From Dipetalonema caudispina (lineage: Eukaryota; Nematoda; Chromadorea; Rhabditida; Onchocercidae), in contig JABVXV010000038.1 in NCBI GenBank assembly GCA_013365325.1, positions 306,684 to 370,683 of the forward strand: 64,000 bases of DNA, read 5' to 3'. This document shows positions 1 through 12,800 of this stretch, piece after piece. The notes under the pieces were generated by a model. It was not told the DNA's origin. It saw nothing but the letters and a program-made list of their open reading frames with translations, and made no database searches. The position numbers and the translations under genes were made by a program. The first letter of the stretch is position 1. The number at the start of each line of letters is the position of its first letter.

Positions 1-821
1 TAATCATACAATACATGAAATATTTGTTAAGAAATTCAACTAGGCACTTTTTTTTTAGGATGAAAAAAAAAAAAGAGAAAAAGGAAGTATTGGCTAATTG
101 TAAATTTCTGGCCACTGTTGTACATCATTATTAAATATAAAATATTCATAAGTAATGAAAACTTTATACACTTTTATTTCATGTTGCTTTTTAAAAGAAA
201 AGAAGAAAAATAGGACAGAGCCATTTGTTACAATCATATCATCATAATATTTTTATCCTTTTTATAATTTCTCTTCTTTTTTTTCTCTCTCTCTCTCTCT
301 TACTTTCATTAATTAACCTTTCTAATTTTTTTTTTTTTTGTACAATGTAGTAGATGATTGTAGTACTGCTGTTTGATTATTTTTAAAATGTATCATTGAT
401 GATTTTATACTTTTCTTTTCTTGAGAAATTATTCCATTTGTTTTAATATTTTGCAAAATATTATTAATTAATTATTGATACATTTATTGCAATGGTTTGA
501 GATAATATCTTAACATACCTATTAGCTGAGAGGAATTTTATTATCTTATGGATGTTTTCGCCATCGTCAGCATATTTCTTAACTTCAGGTGGAGTTTTTA
601 TGATTAATTTAGGGATAGAAGGGATATTATAAAAGTACTCTGTTATTCAACTTTGCTTTCTTTCATCATATAAAGAGTAGAGTGACCTTAATGAGAAATT
701 GGGAAATCTTGATCAATTCAGATTATTCCAAGGTACAGATCAGATCAGCTTATCTTATCATAAATTACACCATGAAACATTAATCTATTCGTTAAACAAA
801 TACCTTAAATGATTGCGAATG

Positions 822-843
822 GTGGGGGAGGGGGGGGGGGGGG
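822..843 (+). repeat. G-rich tract
   Basis: An almost uninterrupted run of about 20 guanines (one A and one T inside) is followed by a run of A. It is the only long G run seen in an otherwise very AT-rich window and could form a G-quadruplex. Confidence 0.85.
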
Positions 844-2096
844 TAAAAAAAAAAAAGTATATGGGTATATAATTGATATATTCCGAAATTGGCGTCGCTT
901 ATTGGTTTTATCAAGTGACGATGAACAGGTTTTCTCATCAGTAAATAGAAGTAATTCAGTAATTCACACGTATTGAAATTCGAAGATGTAATTTAATTAA
1001 AAGTTAATAAGAATTAGGAAGTGGGAAAAAAAGTGAAGAAAGCTGTTTTTAGGTGACATATGGGTAAGTAGTTATTGTAAGCTGTATGACCAAATACCTA
1101 TACAAGGTATATTATGAAGTATAAAGGTAGTGGATTGATGTCAAGGGATTAGATCGATCATTTAGTTAGTGATATTTTTATGTGTAGAAAGTATTGAAAA
1201 CTTAATCTATAAATGAATAAAGTAGCACGAGTACGTTCACATGGCCGACCATATAACATCTATCATTAAGAAATATAGTACCTTACCTAATTAATGGTAT
1301 AAGTTGAAAGAATGGAACTAAAATATTCGGTTAGTTACCGGGTTTTCTGGAATTGGTACTATTTGCAAGCATAGATGGAAAGTGATTTTAAAAAAAAAAA
1401 AATTTTTTTCAATATCCTCTTCATTTATCATACATAGACAAATAGATGAAAACTTCCAATAGTAAAATCATTACCTTTGCAAAAAAGTTGAATTGTTATT
1501 TACATTTTTGCAACTTGTTGTAATTTAGACATTTCCGAGAAGAAAAAAAAAAAAAACTTTTTCACGTCATAATTAGGGCAAAATATGACGTAATTCAAAC
1601 AATATTTAATAAATTCACAAATAATTCGGGAAAGCAATTCCGGAAAAACAGGTTAACTTCTAATAAATTGTAAAAGTAAATCATGATACATTGACTAAAA
1701 TTCCATCAATATGCATTTAGAAAGGATACATAACGTGAAAAGAATTACAATAATATATTGTAAAGAAAAAAACAGCGGGAATTTGATATCATTAAGTTAA
1801 AATAATTTCAAAATTAATCGAATGATAAAGTAACAAATATTTTCATTTCAGATTATATAGCCATAATTTCATTTGAAATGATAAGTAATAGATGATCAAT
1901 ATTAGCAATAATCAATATGATAAGTAATCAGAATAAAAATTCTCCATTGAAATATTTGTATCATCATGGAAAAGAGTGAGATGAGGAAAAAAAAATAAAA
2001 AAAAAAAAAAGGGTTAAAGAATATAATACGAAAGAATTTTATAAGGTTTTCATTGGCGACCAAGAAGACCGCATTTGTCCAAAAACCCTTTTCAAT

Positions 2097-2231
2097 CCTC
2101 TTCTTCTTCTTTCCTTTTCCTTTTCCTTCTTCCTTTTTCTTTTTCTTTTTCTTCATTCTTTTCCTTTTCCTCTTCCTTTTCCTCCTCCTTTTCCTCTTCC
2201 TTTTCCTTTTCCTTTTCCCTCTTCCTATCCT
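2097..2231 (+). repeat. Polypyrimidine (CTTTTC-like) low-complexity tract
   Basis: Imperfect repetition of CCTTTT/CTTCTT units over about 135 bases. Translations of either strand give poly-Phe/Leu or poly-Lys/Arg and are not treated as genes. Confidence 0.9.
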
Positions 2232-2850
2232 TATTCGTTTGATATAACATTGTCGCCAAATACATACATTGCCTTCATTTCTACCCAATTTCATGACAAT
2301 AAACGTTTCTTACATTGACAATAAATTTCTTTAATGTTTTCCGTTCATTTCAATTCATTTCTTATCTTTTATTCTTTCACTTATAAAAAAAAAGGTTCAC
2401 TATTCAATGAAAGAATGAGAAGGAAAAAAAAAAAAAAAAAAAAAAAAAGAAAAAAGAAAATGAACTATTCAGTTATATGCATAACTTAATTTTGAGTATA
2501 AATTCTATCTTAACAATTTGAAATTATTCTTTTAGTATAGCAATTTCGTTTAATTTTTAATTTACTATATATACATGTATGCATGAATAACTTATTAATT
2601 TCTATTTATATACTAATTACAGATAATAAATGATAAAAGAAAATCATAAGATGAGATAATATTAATGGATCATTAGGTGTAATGAATACCTTTTTTTTTT
2701 TTTTTTAACCTTTTTTAAAAATTACTTTCATTTTTGCGCTTCAGTAATTGGTTTAAAGTGACTAATCATTAATTGTACGTTAAAATGTCCTCTAAATGAT
2801 ATCTATTATTCATTTATTTCTTCTTACTGTGTTATTGCCATCAGTAGTTA

Positions 2851-2852
<2 letters not shown>

Positions 2853-2892
<40 letters not shown>
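2853..2892 (+). repeat. Poly-A run (40 bases)
   Basis: Pure A homopolymer. Length in the assembly may be unreliable. Confidence 0.9.
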
Positions 2893-2893
<1 letters not shown>

Positions 2894-3874
2894 GTCAATT
2901 TAGGACAAATTGTGCACATTTCTTTTTCTCACAAAAACCGGTATTTCAGGATCATATCCAGAATTCAGGTTTTACATGACAAAGAAAAAAAAAAACAAAG
3001 AACATGAAGTTTGCATTCTTGTTGTTTCATTTATTAGTTTACTTAACCTTAGAGTGAAAAAAAAAAAAAAAGGAAAAAAAAAAAATAAAGCTTTAAAAAA
3101 AAAAAAAAGTGTAACCTTCAGATTTCGACCGTTACATCGTTTTCTCCTCTTGTCAGCATCATTGTAAATACAAAATCCAGTTGTAAAAAGGCGAAGAAAA
3201 AAAAAAAAAAATTTCTTTTCTTTTTTCTGTTCATTTCTTAACTTTTAATCGTTTCTCTTTCTTTTACAAAACTTTCATATCATTCGTTTCAACTGAAGTG
3301 CATAATAGTTTGATCAGATGTAGTTTTATGATGTTATGATACTACTGATAAGATTAACCTTTATACGATTTCATTCTATAAAAAGTTTTTGTAAATTTTT
3401 TCCAACAATATGTGATGATTACATTTAACATAGTTACGTTAAATTTGAGCAGTACACTGTTTTATAAATTCGATCGATCAGTTCGATATTCGGATAATTC
3501 TGGACACTAATATCTTTTTCTCCTGTTGTATGCTCAATTATTTTCTAATTTACGTCAAGATTTGTGCAAATTCAACCTTTTTTTTCCCGAGGTTTCCCTG
3601 TATTTATAAGCCATTTAATTGATAATTTGCAGTTCTGGTGAATTATTATTGACGGGTAAATTTAAGACAACGACAAATATCGTTGAATACAATGAACCAA
3701 GATGAACCTTTTGAAGTAAGGATCTTCGTAAATAAAGATATTACTGAAATACTATTTCCATGATGAAGTATATAATGTGGAATTGATTTCATGATATAGA
3801 TTATTACTACAAAATTTCTTCCGTAATTGTTATTCATAAAGTTCCGGTTATTTAATATATCTTGTAATTTGCAG

Positions 3875-6800
3875 ATGGTTCTGGAAGATCGGCAACCGGA
3901 TGCAGCATGGAAAAAGATTCAGCAGAATACTTTCACACGATGGGTTAATCAAAAGTTGGAACCGGTGAATGTTGAAGTTACTGATTTGGTATGTTCCGAT
4001 TCAAAAAAAAAGGAATTAAATTAGATGATGGCAGTTCTTTCGTTTCCATGTACCGATAGTTTAATACTGCCAGTTTCTATTAATGAAATTTGTAGCAAAT
4101 TGTCTTATCTACAAGTAAATCATTATTATATTGACATTAATATATTTTATTCAAATATTACCGATAATTGAATGAATTAGAAATGAAAATAATTGAACAG
4201 CAAATACGATGAACTCTTCCGGGAGTTCGTATATACGGTTGTTTCCAGCATGTAGATGTGTTATCATGAAAACCGTACCCGAACTGTCATGACATTTTGA
4301 TGATAATTGGATGTTAAATAAACATTAATGACAAGTCGAAGTGGTGAAAAAGAAAAAAAAAGATCTGTTGAAGATATATTGGCTCTCTTATTTGCACAAT
4401 TTGTCAGACCACTATTAATCGTTCAGGAAACGGACTTTGAAGAAGGTTTAAAATTAATTCGTTTGGTGGAAGTACTATCTGGAAGATCTCTTGGTCGATA
4501 CAGTAGAAAAGTCACTTTTCGACATCAGAAATTAGAAAATATATCGCTCGCGCTAAGATTCCTGGAAAATGAGGAACATATTAAAATTGTTAATATCGGT
4601 ATATTTTTATTTATGATTTAATTCATATAAATTTGTTCTATTGTTAAAAATCAGATTTGTATTATTTCAATTGTAGGAAAAATGATTATTTTCAGATAGT
4701 TCAGCAATAGCAGATCGTAATTTGAAGCTCATTTTGGGCCTTGTTTGGACACTTATTTTACATTATTCGATTTCGAAACAAATCTGGGATGATCATCCAA
4801 GCAATGCCACAAAAGTTGAAGATGTGTCACCAAAAGCAAAGCTTATGACTTGGCTTAAGGGAAAATTGCCAACTGGGCTTCCTTTTACCAATTTTACATC
4901 CGACTGGAATGATGGAATTCTTCTTGGTGCTTTGGTTGGTTGCTTCTCTATTTGATATTACACTGCATCTTAAAACATCGTTTCAACAGGTTTCTTCCAG
5001 GTTGATTCCTGTGCACCTGATTTGGGAGTGGATTGGCGCAATTGGTTACCATCGCAAGCTTTACATTCAACTCGTACAGCAATGCATCTTGCCAAAGATT
5101 ATCTTAGCATCGCACCTGTCCGTTTTTAATTTCTTTCCAATTTAAAATGATCAGTTTTCTTTTTTTTTTCTTTTTTCCCTCCTTCCTCAAATGCTATAAA
5201 CGGATATGATTGAATTTTTCAGCTTATTGCACCAGAAGAATTGATCAGTCCAGCTGTTGACGAGAGGAGTGTTATGACATATCTTTCGCAGTTTCCTGGA
5301 GCAAAATATACGCCACGAATGGGTCGATTTCGTGATATTGACATGATGCCAACTGTTGGAATTGATACAAAATTTACTCTTCAAACCAGTGATGCAGCAA
5401 TGGTTCCGGAAATAAACATTAGAGGGCCAACGGAATCATTGATACCATACACTCTGTGTCGACTTTCAGAGACCGTTTATAATTTCATTTATCGACCGGA
5501 AATTGCCGGTGAATATGAGGTTATTCCATTATTGTTAAATTTCAAATTTATTATTTTTTGTTATAAGTCAAACATTTTCTCTTGACCAATTTTTCTATAC
5601 CTCTTTCATTTCTTCAATGATGTATTTCATTTTTTTAATTTGAATTTCTGAAATAAGAGGTATAAAGTTATGCTACTTATAACTTATTTCAAATGCGAGA
5701 AATATTACAGATTGTGGCAATAATTCGTGATAAGGTATCAGGTAACTTCGCTCAGCTAACAAGTTCTAAGATAGTAGCAGTTGAGGGAGTGCATTTGCTA
5801 TATGACCGAAACGTACAGCTTGGCATGCCAGTTAAATTTAGGGTAGAAAATTCAGGAAAGGATCCAATTGAGGTATGAAATACTTTTTTGTTGTACAACT
5901 AGGCTATAGTCAGTTAGCATACGCAGATTACTTGTACTTTGAACGACACTTTAATATTATTTCTACTTTTCAGTTTTCCTTCCTTTAATCTAAACAAGGG
6001 AAGCGAGAAGTGATCGCAATCATTCCTAACGGATGCTTGTTGCCTTGTTGCATTTTCTTTTCTTTTTTTTAATGTTTCACAAAATAGCATATGTCGGGAA
6101 TTTTGTCGAATTATATTTTACCCATATTTAACAATGATCCAACATGAATTACATAAATAATTATATCAGAAAATAATAGAATGACACGGGTGATATAGGC
6201 AAGTGTGAAAAGCATTGCAGGTTTTGGTGGTTCCTCCATATGATAAAGAATTTGTAGTACCAGTGGTACCTGATGGTAATACTTTCAAAGGCCAGTTTAT
6301 ACCAAAACGAGAAGGTGTATACGAATTGAACGTTTTCCAAAAAGGAAACCGGATTGCTGGTAGTCCATTTCCGCTCACCGTAATTCCGGAAGGTAATTAA
6401 TTATATTTGCAAATATCTATCATTTGTTATAACATAAATCTTTATCAAAAATGATTTTTGAACAGAAATATTTCTTATATTTTTCCATTTCAGTTCCTGA
6501 AAACAGTCAGAATAAAAGATAAATGTTTAAAGTGTAAGAAATGGTAATGCACGGATGAGATAATGGTTCTGTTTTCAGCACAAATTAATATTTGGGGTAG
6601 AGGCCTCGAACCAAATGGTATTCAAAGTGGCGAAGAAGTAATCGTTTATGCAGATTACAGTGATAGCTTGTTGGGACCTCCACGTATGCGAGTTCGTGCA
6701 CTATGTAAGTATCACATAATTGATCTGAAATAGAACTGGCTATAGTTTAGGATAAGTAAGGTCAAATGTCCATGTGATGATTGTAGAGAATATTTTCGTG

Positions 6801-9800
6801 CTCTTGATATCGAGTGGCGCAAAACAGTGGAGGACAGGAAGGTTAAATATGGATTATCCGTCCAAAGCGATGAAATAGTTCTGTTTGAAGTTTGGTGGGA
6901 TGGGCTACTTTTGAAGGATATGGAGCGAATAGGAAATTAAAAAGTACTAGATGCATTAAGCGAGAAATGGAATATTGTCGGAAAAGAAGTTTATCCGGAA
7001 ATAGCGATTATGCAGTATGAGATATAAAAAAGTACGGAATGTTCTGGATTACATGTTGTCATTGGATGGAATGAATTTAAAATGAATTTTATAGCTGGAA
7101 ATGAAATACCGGTAAGTGAAACGGTGGATGGAAATTTACGTTTGAAAATTTTTAAATATCGACCACGCGAAATTGGGATTTACGAAGTTGTGTTATTATT
7201 GGGTGAAAAACACATTGGTAAAAGCCCATATAAGGTTCATTTTGATCGAAATATTTTTAAAAATGCACATATAATATAGATATTTATATTTTGATGTTTG
7301 TATGAATGTGTGTTTAGTTCAGTGTAAATTTAATGGAATAATTAGGAAAAAAAATTGATTTTATCGGATGCCGATACGAGAAGTAGATAGTATCCCAATT
7401 TAGTTATATTATATGGATAGTATCCCAATTTAAGGGTTAATTATGCCTATGTGTGGTATCCCAATTAAGTATCAGTTATCGCTCTGAGTTTTTTTTTTTT
7501 TTTTTTTTTTTTACTATTCACGTCGTTTTTCATTATTTTCTGATAGGAAATTAGTTCCTTTTGAATTGGTTCTGTTTGGTTTTTCACTACGTGCAACAGT
7601 TTTATTTTGAAAGATTTTTGAATGAAACTGAGGTTTCGCTGTTTAAGGTAATGATATCACCGGTAAGCGATTCAAAAGTACGCGCATTCGGACCAGGATT
7701 AGAGAGTGGTGTGGCAAATTTGCCAAGTATTTTCCTTATTGAAACAAACGGTGGTCGTTGTGAACAGATTGGTTGGTTTACTGATAAATTTTTCGTATCA
7801 GTAAAATGTCCACTTAGACTTTTCCCAACTAATGCTGTATCAATTGTTTGGTTGGAAAGTTAGTGAATTATACTCGTTGACATTTGTATATCTATTAAAG
7901 ATGTTGCTGTTAGTGGAAGGACATTAACGTCGGAAAATGGTTCTGAGAAACCGGATATAGAATTGGTTGATAATAAGAATGGATGTGCTGTTGCTCGATT
8001 TACTGTTAGTTTTCTTTTCTACTTATTGTAGCTTTTTTTTCTTTTTGTTCAATGGAAGTCAGAAAGTTTGTATTAGAGTCGATCGTATTTAATTTGACTC
8101 TTTCCTTAATTCGAATCATTCTATTTCTCTTTCCTTAGTTTTTAAATTAGCTATAATTGTATTTGTAGTTAATAGGTATTTATTCTTACTAACTTATAAT
8201 TAGCTTTTAGTAAATAGTTTGGATTTAATAACATCTTTTGGAATCATTTCCTTGATTCTTCCAACATTGAATTAATAACTTTAACTAACTTTACAATTTT
8301 AATTTAGTCAAAAAAAACTTTCAGCCTACTGTACCCGGCATTTACACAGTAAAGGTATGCTATGCTGGTGAGCATGTCAAAGGTTCACCATTCATCGTAC
8401 AAGTCCAACCAGCTAATAATAATCTAAAAGTTGCCGATATGCGATTATCCGGTATCGGATCGGATTTCACTGCTTTACAAGGCGAAAATTTAACATTCTG
8501 GATCGAAATGCCCGATACAAGAGGTATATTTCAGAAGAATTCAGTCATACTTATGACAATTGATTTGATTCTCATTGCATTTCCTTATCTTCACGCAAAA
8601 TGTCATGCATTTCCACTAATCTATCTTCTTACTTATTATTATGCCATCATTATACCCAGTTATTACTTAATAATTACTGTTATACTTAATAAGTTGAAGT
8701 CTATGAGGTCCCTGTACTTGTGGTAAGATAATAGTTTATCGGCTATAATGATAATGTGAAAGTGCGATCCGATCTGATGATCAGCATCAGTAAATAAAAC
8801 TTAAATAAGAAATTTGTCATGAATTATTTCCTTCATGAAACGAAACTTATCCATGTCCAGCATGTAAGTTTCATCGGTAAAAGATATACTGACTGCATGG
8901 AGGGTTTTTTTTTTTTTTTTCACTTTCCAATTCAAGTTTCAATTCCTTATCGTTGGTAATATTTGTGTTACATGAGCATATAGAACAGAAATACATGTAT
9001 TGAAACTTTCTCAGTGTGTTGACAATTCACTTCAATCATTACTCACTGTGACAATCAATACCCAATTTTTTTTTCCTTTTTTTAGTCCGTCTTAAACCAT
9101 TAGTTAGAGCATTGGACGAAAAGTACGAAGAAGTACCAATACAAGTTATGGAAACTAAATCTGGGCAATATGAATGCCGTTTTATTCCGCAAGCACTCGG
9201 TCGATACTATTTCCTTCTATCAGTTGGTGGTGTTGCAATTCCAGGATCGCCATTTGTGGTCTTTTTTCAATTGAATTTTTATTTCATATCAAAAAAAATG
9301 CTTTCCAATTCTTAATTTTTTTAAACAAAATGATTCTTATACTTCTGTTTTTTTCTAGATAAATTTTACTTTAAATGATTTGTTTGGCTATTTTATCATA
9401 TACAGGTAGTTGTCGGGAAAATGATTGATGCAAGCAAAATTCGAATTTATGGTACTGGTATTGGACCGGATGTTTCTGCTAATCGATCAGTAAGCTTTAT
9501 CATTGATCCGCAAAATGTTGGTAGTGTCAAAAAAATCCATTCACAATTACATCATCACAATGGAACACCGGTGAATGTTACATTGGTCGATAATGGAAAT
9601 GAAACACTTACAGCGAGTTATGTTGCTCCTGAAGCTGGTCTGTATGAGGTAGGGCTTTTTACCCAAAAATTATAACAATTATCAGTTTAATTTTTCTAAA
9701 CTTTTACCATTACTATTACTCCTTTTTTTTCAGTTGGTATTATGTTACGACGACATGGAATTAAAAAAAATGAACATCAATGTTAAACCAGTTGATATTT

Positions 9801-12800
9801 CATCGATTGTAATAAATGGTCTAGATAATGGTTGGATATTAGATTCATTTTGAAAAGTCTTTTTCATCGTTTATTTTATTTATCATATGATGATCAGAAA
9901 AAATTTCCAGACATTATTTATGAAACAAGTCCAATTTTCCAGAAATGGTTACAATTGGACATCGAGAGGATATTGTTATTAATACTGGCGATTTGACACC
10001 CGTGAAGAATGGTCTTGAAGTTATTGTGGAAGAAGCTAGTGGATCGAAATATATGATTCCTCTTGAACGTGATCGTAATTCAACTATTTTCAGAGGTTAT
10101 ACATTTAGCTGCAACAATTTCTCAATGTCATGCGATAACTTATGGTACTATTTTAAGGCTTCTGGATAGCTAAAAATGTTGGCGAGGCAAAATTCGCTGT
10201 TTTTTTTGATGAAAATCTGGTTTGCGAATCGCAGATCATCGTTCGACGGAACCAAGACGCAACGATGTGCCGAGTTACTGGTGATGGACTTGAACATGCA
10301 ACAGTTGGTATACCGGCAAAATTTCAGGTGGATATGAAGGTATGGAATAGCATACGAGTTTTATTAGTTGCACTTACAAAAATTTTATTTTCATTTTGAA
10401 ACTAAAATTTAGTTAAGAAGGGAACCAAAAGCTGTCTTTTAATAGTAGTAAGTGGGATTGAATTTAGGATGCCGGAGGAGGTAGGATGAAAATGGCTATC
10501 AAAGGACCATCAGAATCGAGAACAAACATTATTGATCATTCCAATGGTTTATGCACTGTGGAATATACTGCACAAACTCCTGGAATGTACGAAATTAGCA
10601 TTTATTTTGGTGACCATGAAGAAGAAATTCCCGGTATATGTTATATTTTTGCTTTCACTTTTTTTTTTGGTTTCGTATGTCCTATTATCATTTAATGTAT
10701 TTTGTCTCTGTTATTTTACTAAATAAGTTATTGAGCATTATAGGGTCACCGTTTACGGTATTAGTCGATTATGAATATGATCCGTCAAAAATCCTGATAA
10801 CCGGATATAATAATGGACATGTACGTGCCGGTGTATCCACGTCATTCTTGATTGATGCTACACGAACCGCTATGGAACCTATCAGTGCACGATTTCCAAT
10901 TGGTTTCCAACAACCATTCATTGAAGAAATTAAACCTCGAATATATCGTGTAACATTTACACCGAGAGGTAAAGCAGGTGAAATATTGCCGTTGGAAATT
11001 CTTTACGGTGATCAGCTTCTACATGGAAGGTAATAATTCAACCTATTTATACTGATAATTTGCATCCTTTTTGATAACCTGTTTCTACAGTTTTTTTTTT
11101 TTTTTTTTTTCGTTTATATATTAGTTCTTTATTAAGTCATTGTATTCTCGAAAACTTGTTCTCGTCCAATACAGTGCAAGAAAGATTTGAATATCTTCTT
11201 AGACCATTGGATTTTACTGTGGAACAAGAAGAATCGGAATTAGTGGTGTTGAAAAATCATTCCGGTGTTCTACCGTGTAAAGTACAAGCTTCTCTTCGAT
11301 ATGGTGTCTTAATTGATGCAACCAAAGCTGAGAAAATCGACAAACTAAAAGCTGAAATAAAAGTAAGATAGTTGTTCGTTTTTTTTTTCTCAGAAAAAAA
11401 AGAAAACTACAAATAATGGTCAGTAGATGGATGGCACAGCTACCGGAAGAAATATAATTTTAGTTTTTAATATATTTGTAGGGTCCGGATAATAAGTTTC
11501 GAAAATCATCGCTTGCCGAAACAACCGATAAAGGGATATATCTACTAGAATTTGTTCCGGATATGGCTGGCACATATGTTATTACCATATATGGTAATGG
11601 GAAACCATTGCATTCGAAGCCATATGAGTTCACTGCTGTTCCGGTTGGTTCCGCAAACAAATGCTATTTGGAACGTAAGTTTTCCATTTACGACTGTAAT
11701 TTTATTAAAAATAAATCTTTTTGAAATGTTTAAAAGTATTACATCTCTTCATGACTGATCAGTTAAAAAATTTAAAATTTTTGATGCCAATCTTGTATTT
11801 CCGTTTCATTGTATGGGTTTTGATGGAATTTCAGTAAAACCGCTCGATAAATTTTGGATTATTGGAGAGCCGAAAACATTCAAAGTAAATGCGAACTATG
11901 GAGGAGAAGGTGCATTGAATATTGTCTCCGATAGAGATGATTTAGAAGTAAACATTGAAGAACAAAGTGATGGTTATTATTTAGTAACATTTATTCCACA
12001 TAATGAAGGACCCCATCGAATTTCATTGATGTATGGCGGTGTTGATATACCGAATGGGACATTCAGTTTTGAGGTTAGCAAATCTTACTTAATTTGTTCG
12101 GACGAACTGAACTAATAATTTAATGCAAATTGCACTTACTGCTTTGTTTAATCAGTTTGATCATTTTTAGATGCAAAAGCTTATGTTATATTTTGATGCA
12201 TGCAAAAAAAGAAAAAATGATATCATAATAAGGATAGATCAGCTCTAGCTTTCAAGGAGGATATAAATTTCATCTTCAAACGCTTAGCCATTTTTTAATA
12301 TGTGTACTTTCACTCACTGACATTATTTTTCGCAGCGTAAAATATTTAATGAAAAAAATGAGACGATATGTTGAGCAGTACTGATTAGACGTTACGTTAT
12401 TCCAGTTGGAACAGCTGGTTTTTCTGCAACGATTTACAGCTTTATTTTTCGTTGCATTTTTAAACGCGAAAAAAAAGGAAGAAATTCAATGCTGAAACAA
12501 AGCTCATAGATCCAAAGTTCTAGATTAGGTGAATTATGTAACACTGCTTGCAGAGATGTTTTTCTATGAAAATATTTCTTCGGATTTGAGATTGTTACTG
12601 ATTGTTTTCCATCATTTAAGTCTTTTGTACTATAGGAGAATGAATGGAGGAAATTAGCATTTTTCTTCATTGCTTATTATAGGGATTCAGTATTCCTTAT
12701 TGTTATTGTCATAGTTATTCTTAATTATCAAACAATAATGAAAGTTTTCATTTGAGGACATTTATTCTCATTCATTGTCTTGGAATAATTGTAGGCTTGA

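Larger units (their letters stand above)
1..3874. other. AT-rich spacer upstream of filamin
   Basis: No gene is recognised here. The stretch is dominated by A and T runs, a G-rich run near 822-843, a pyrimidine tract at 2097-2231 and a 40-base A run at 2853-2892. Open frames in it are translations of homopolymers (poly-Lys or poly-Phe). It probably contains the filamin promoter, but no specific element could be assigned. Confidence 0.7.

Noticed and set aside
1902..2294. 130-codon lysine/arginine-rich open frame on the minus strand, and the Phe-rich frame opposite
   Set aside because: Both are translations of the polypyrimidine repeat at 2097-2231; no domain, no splice context.
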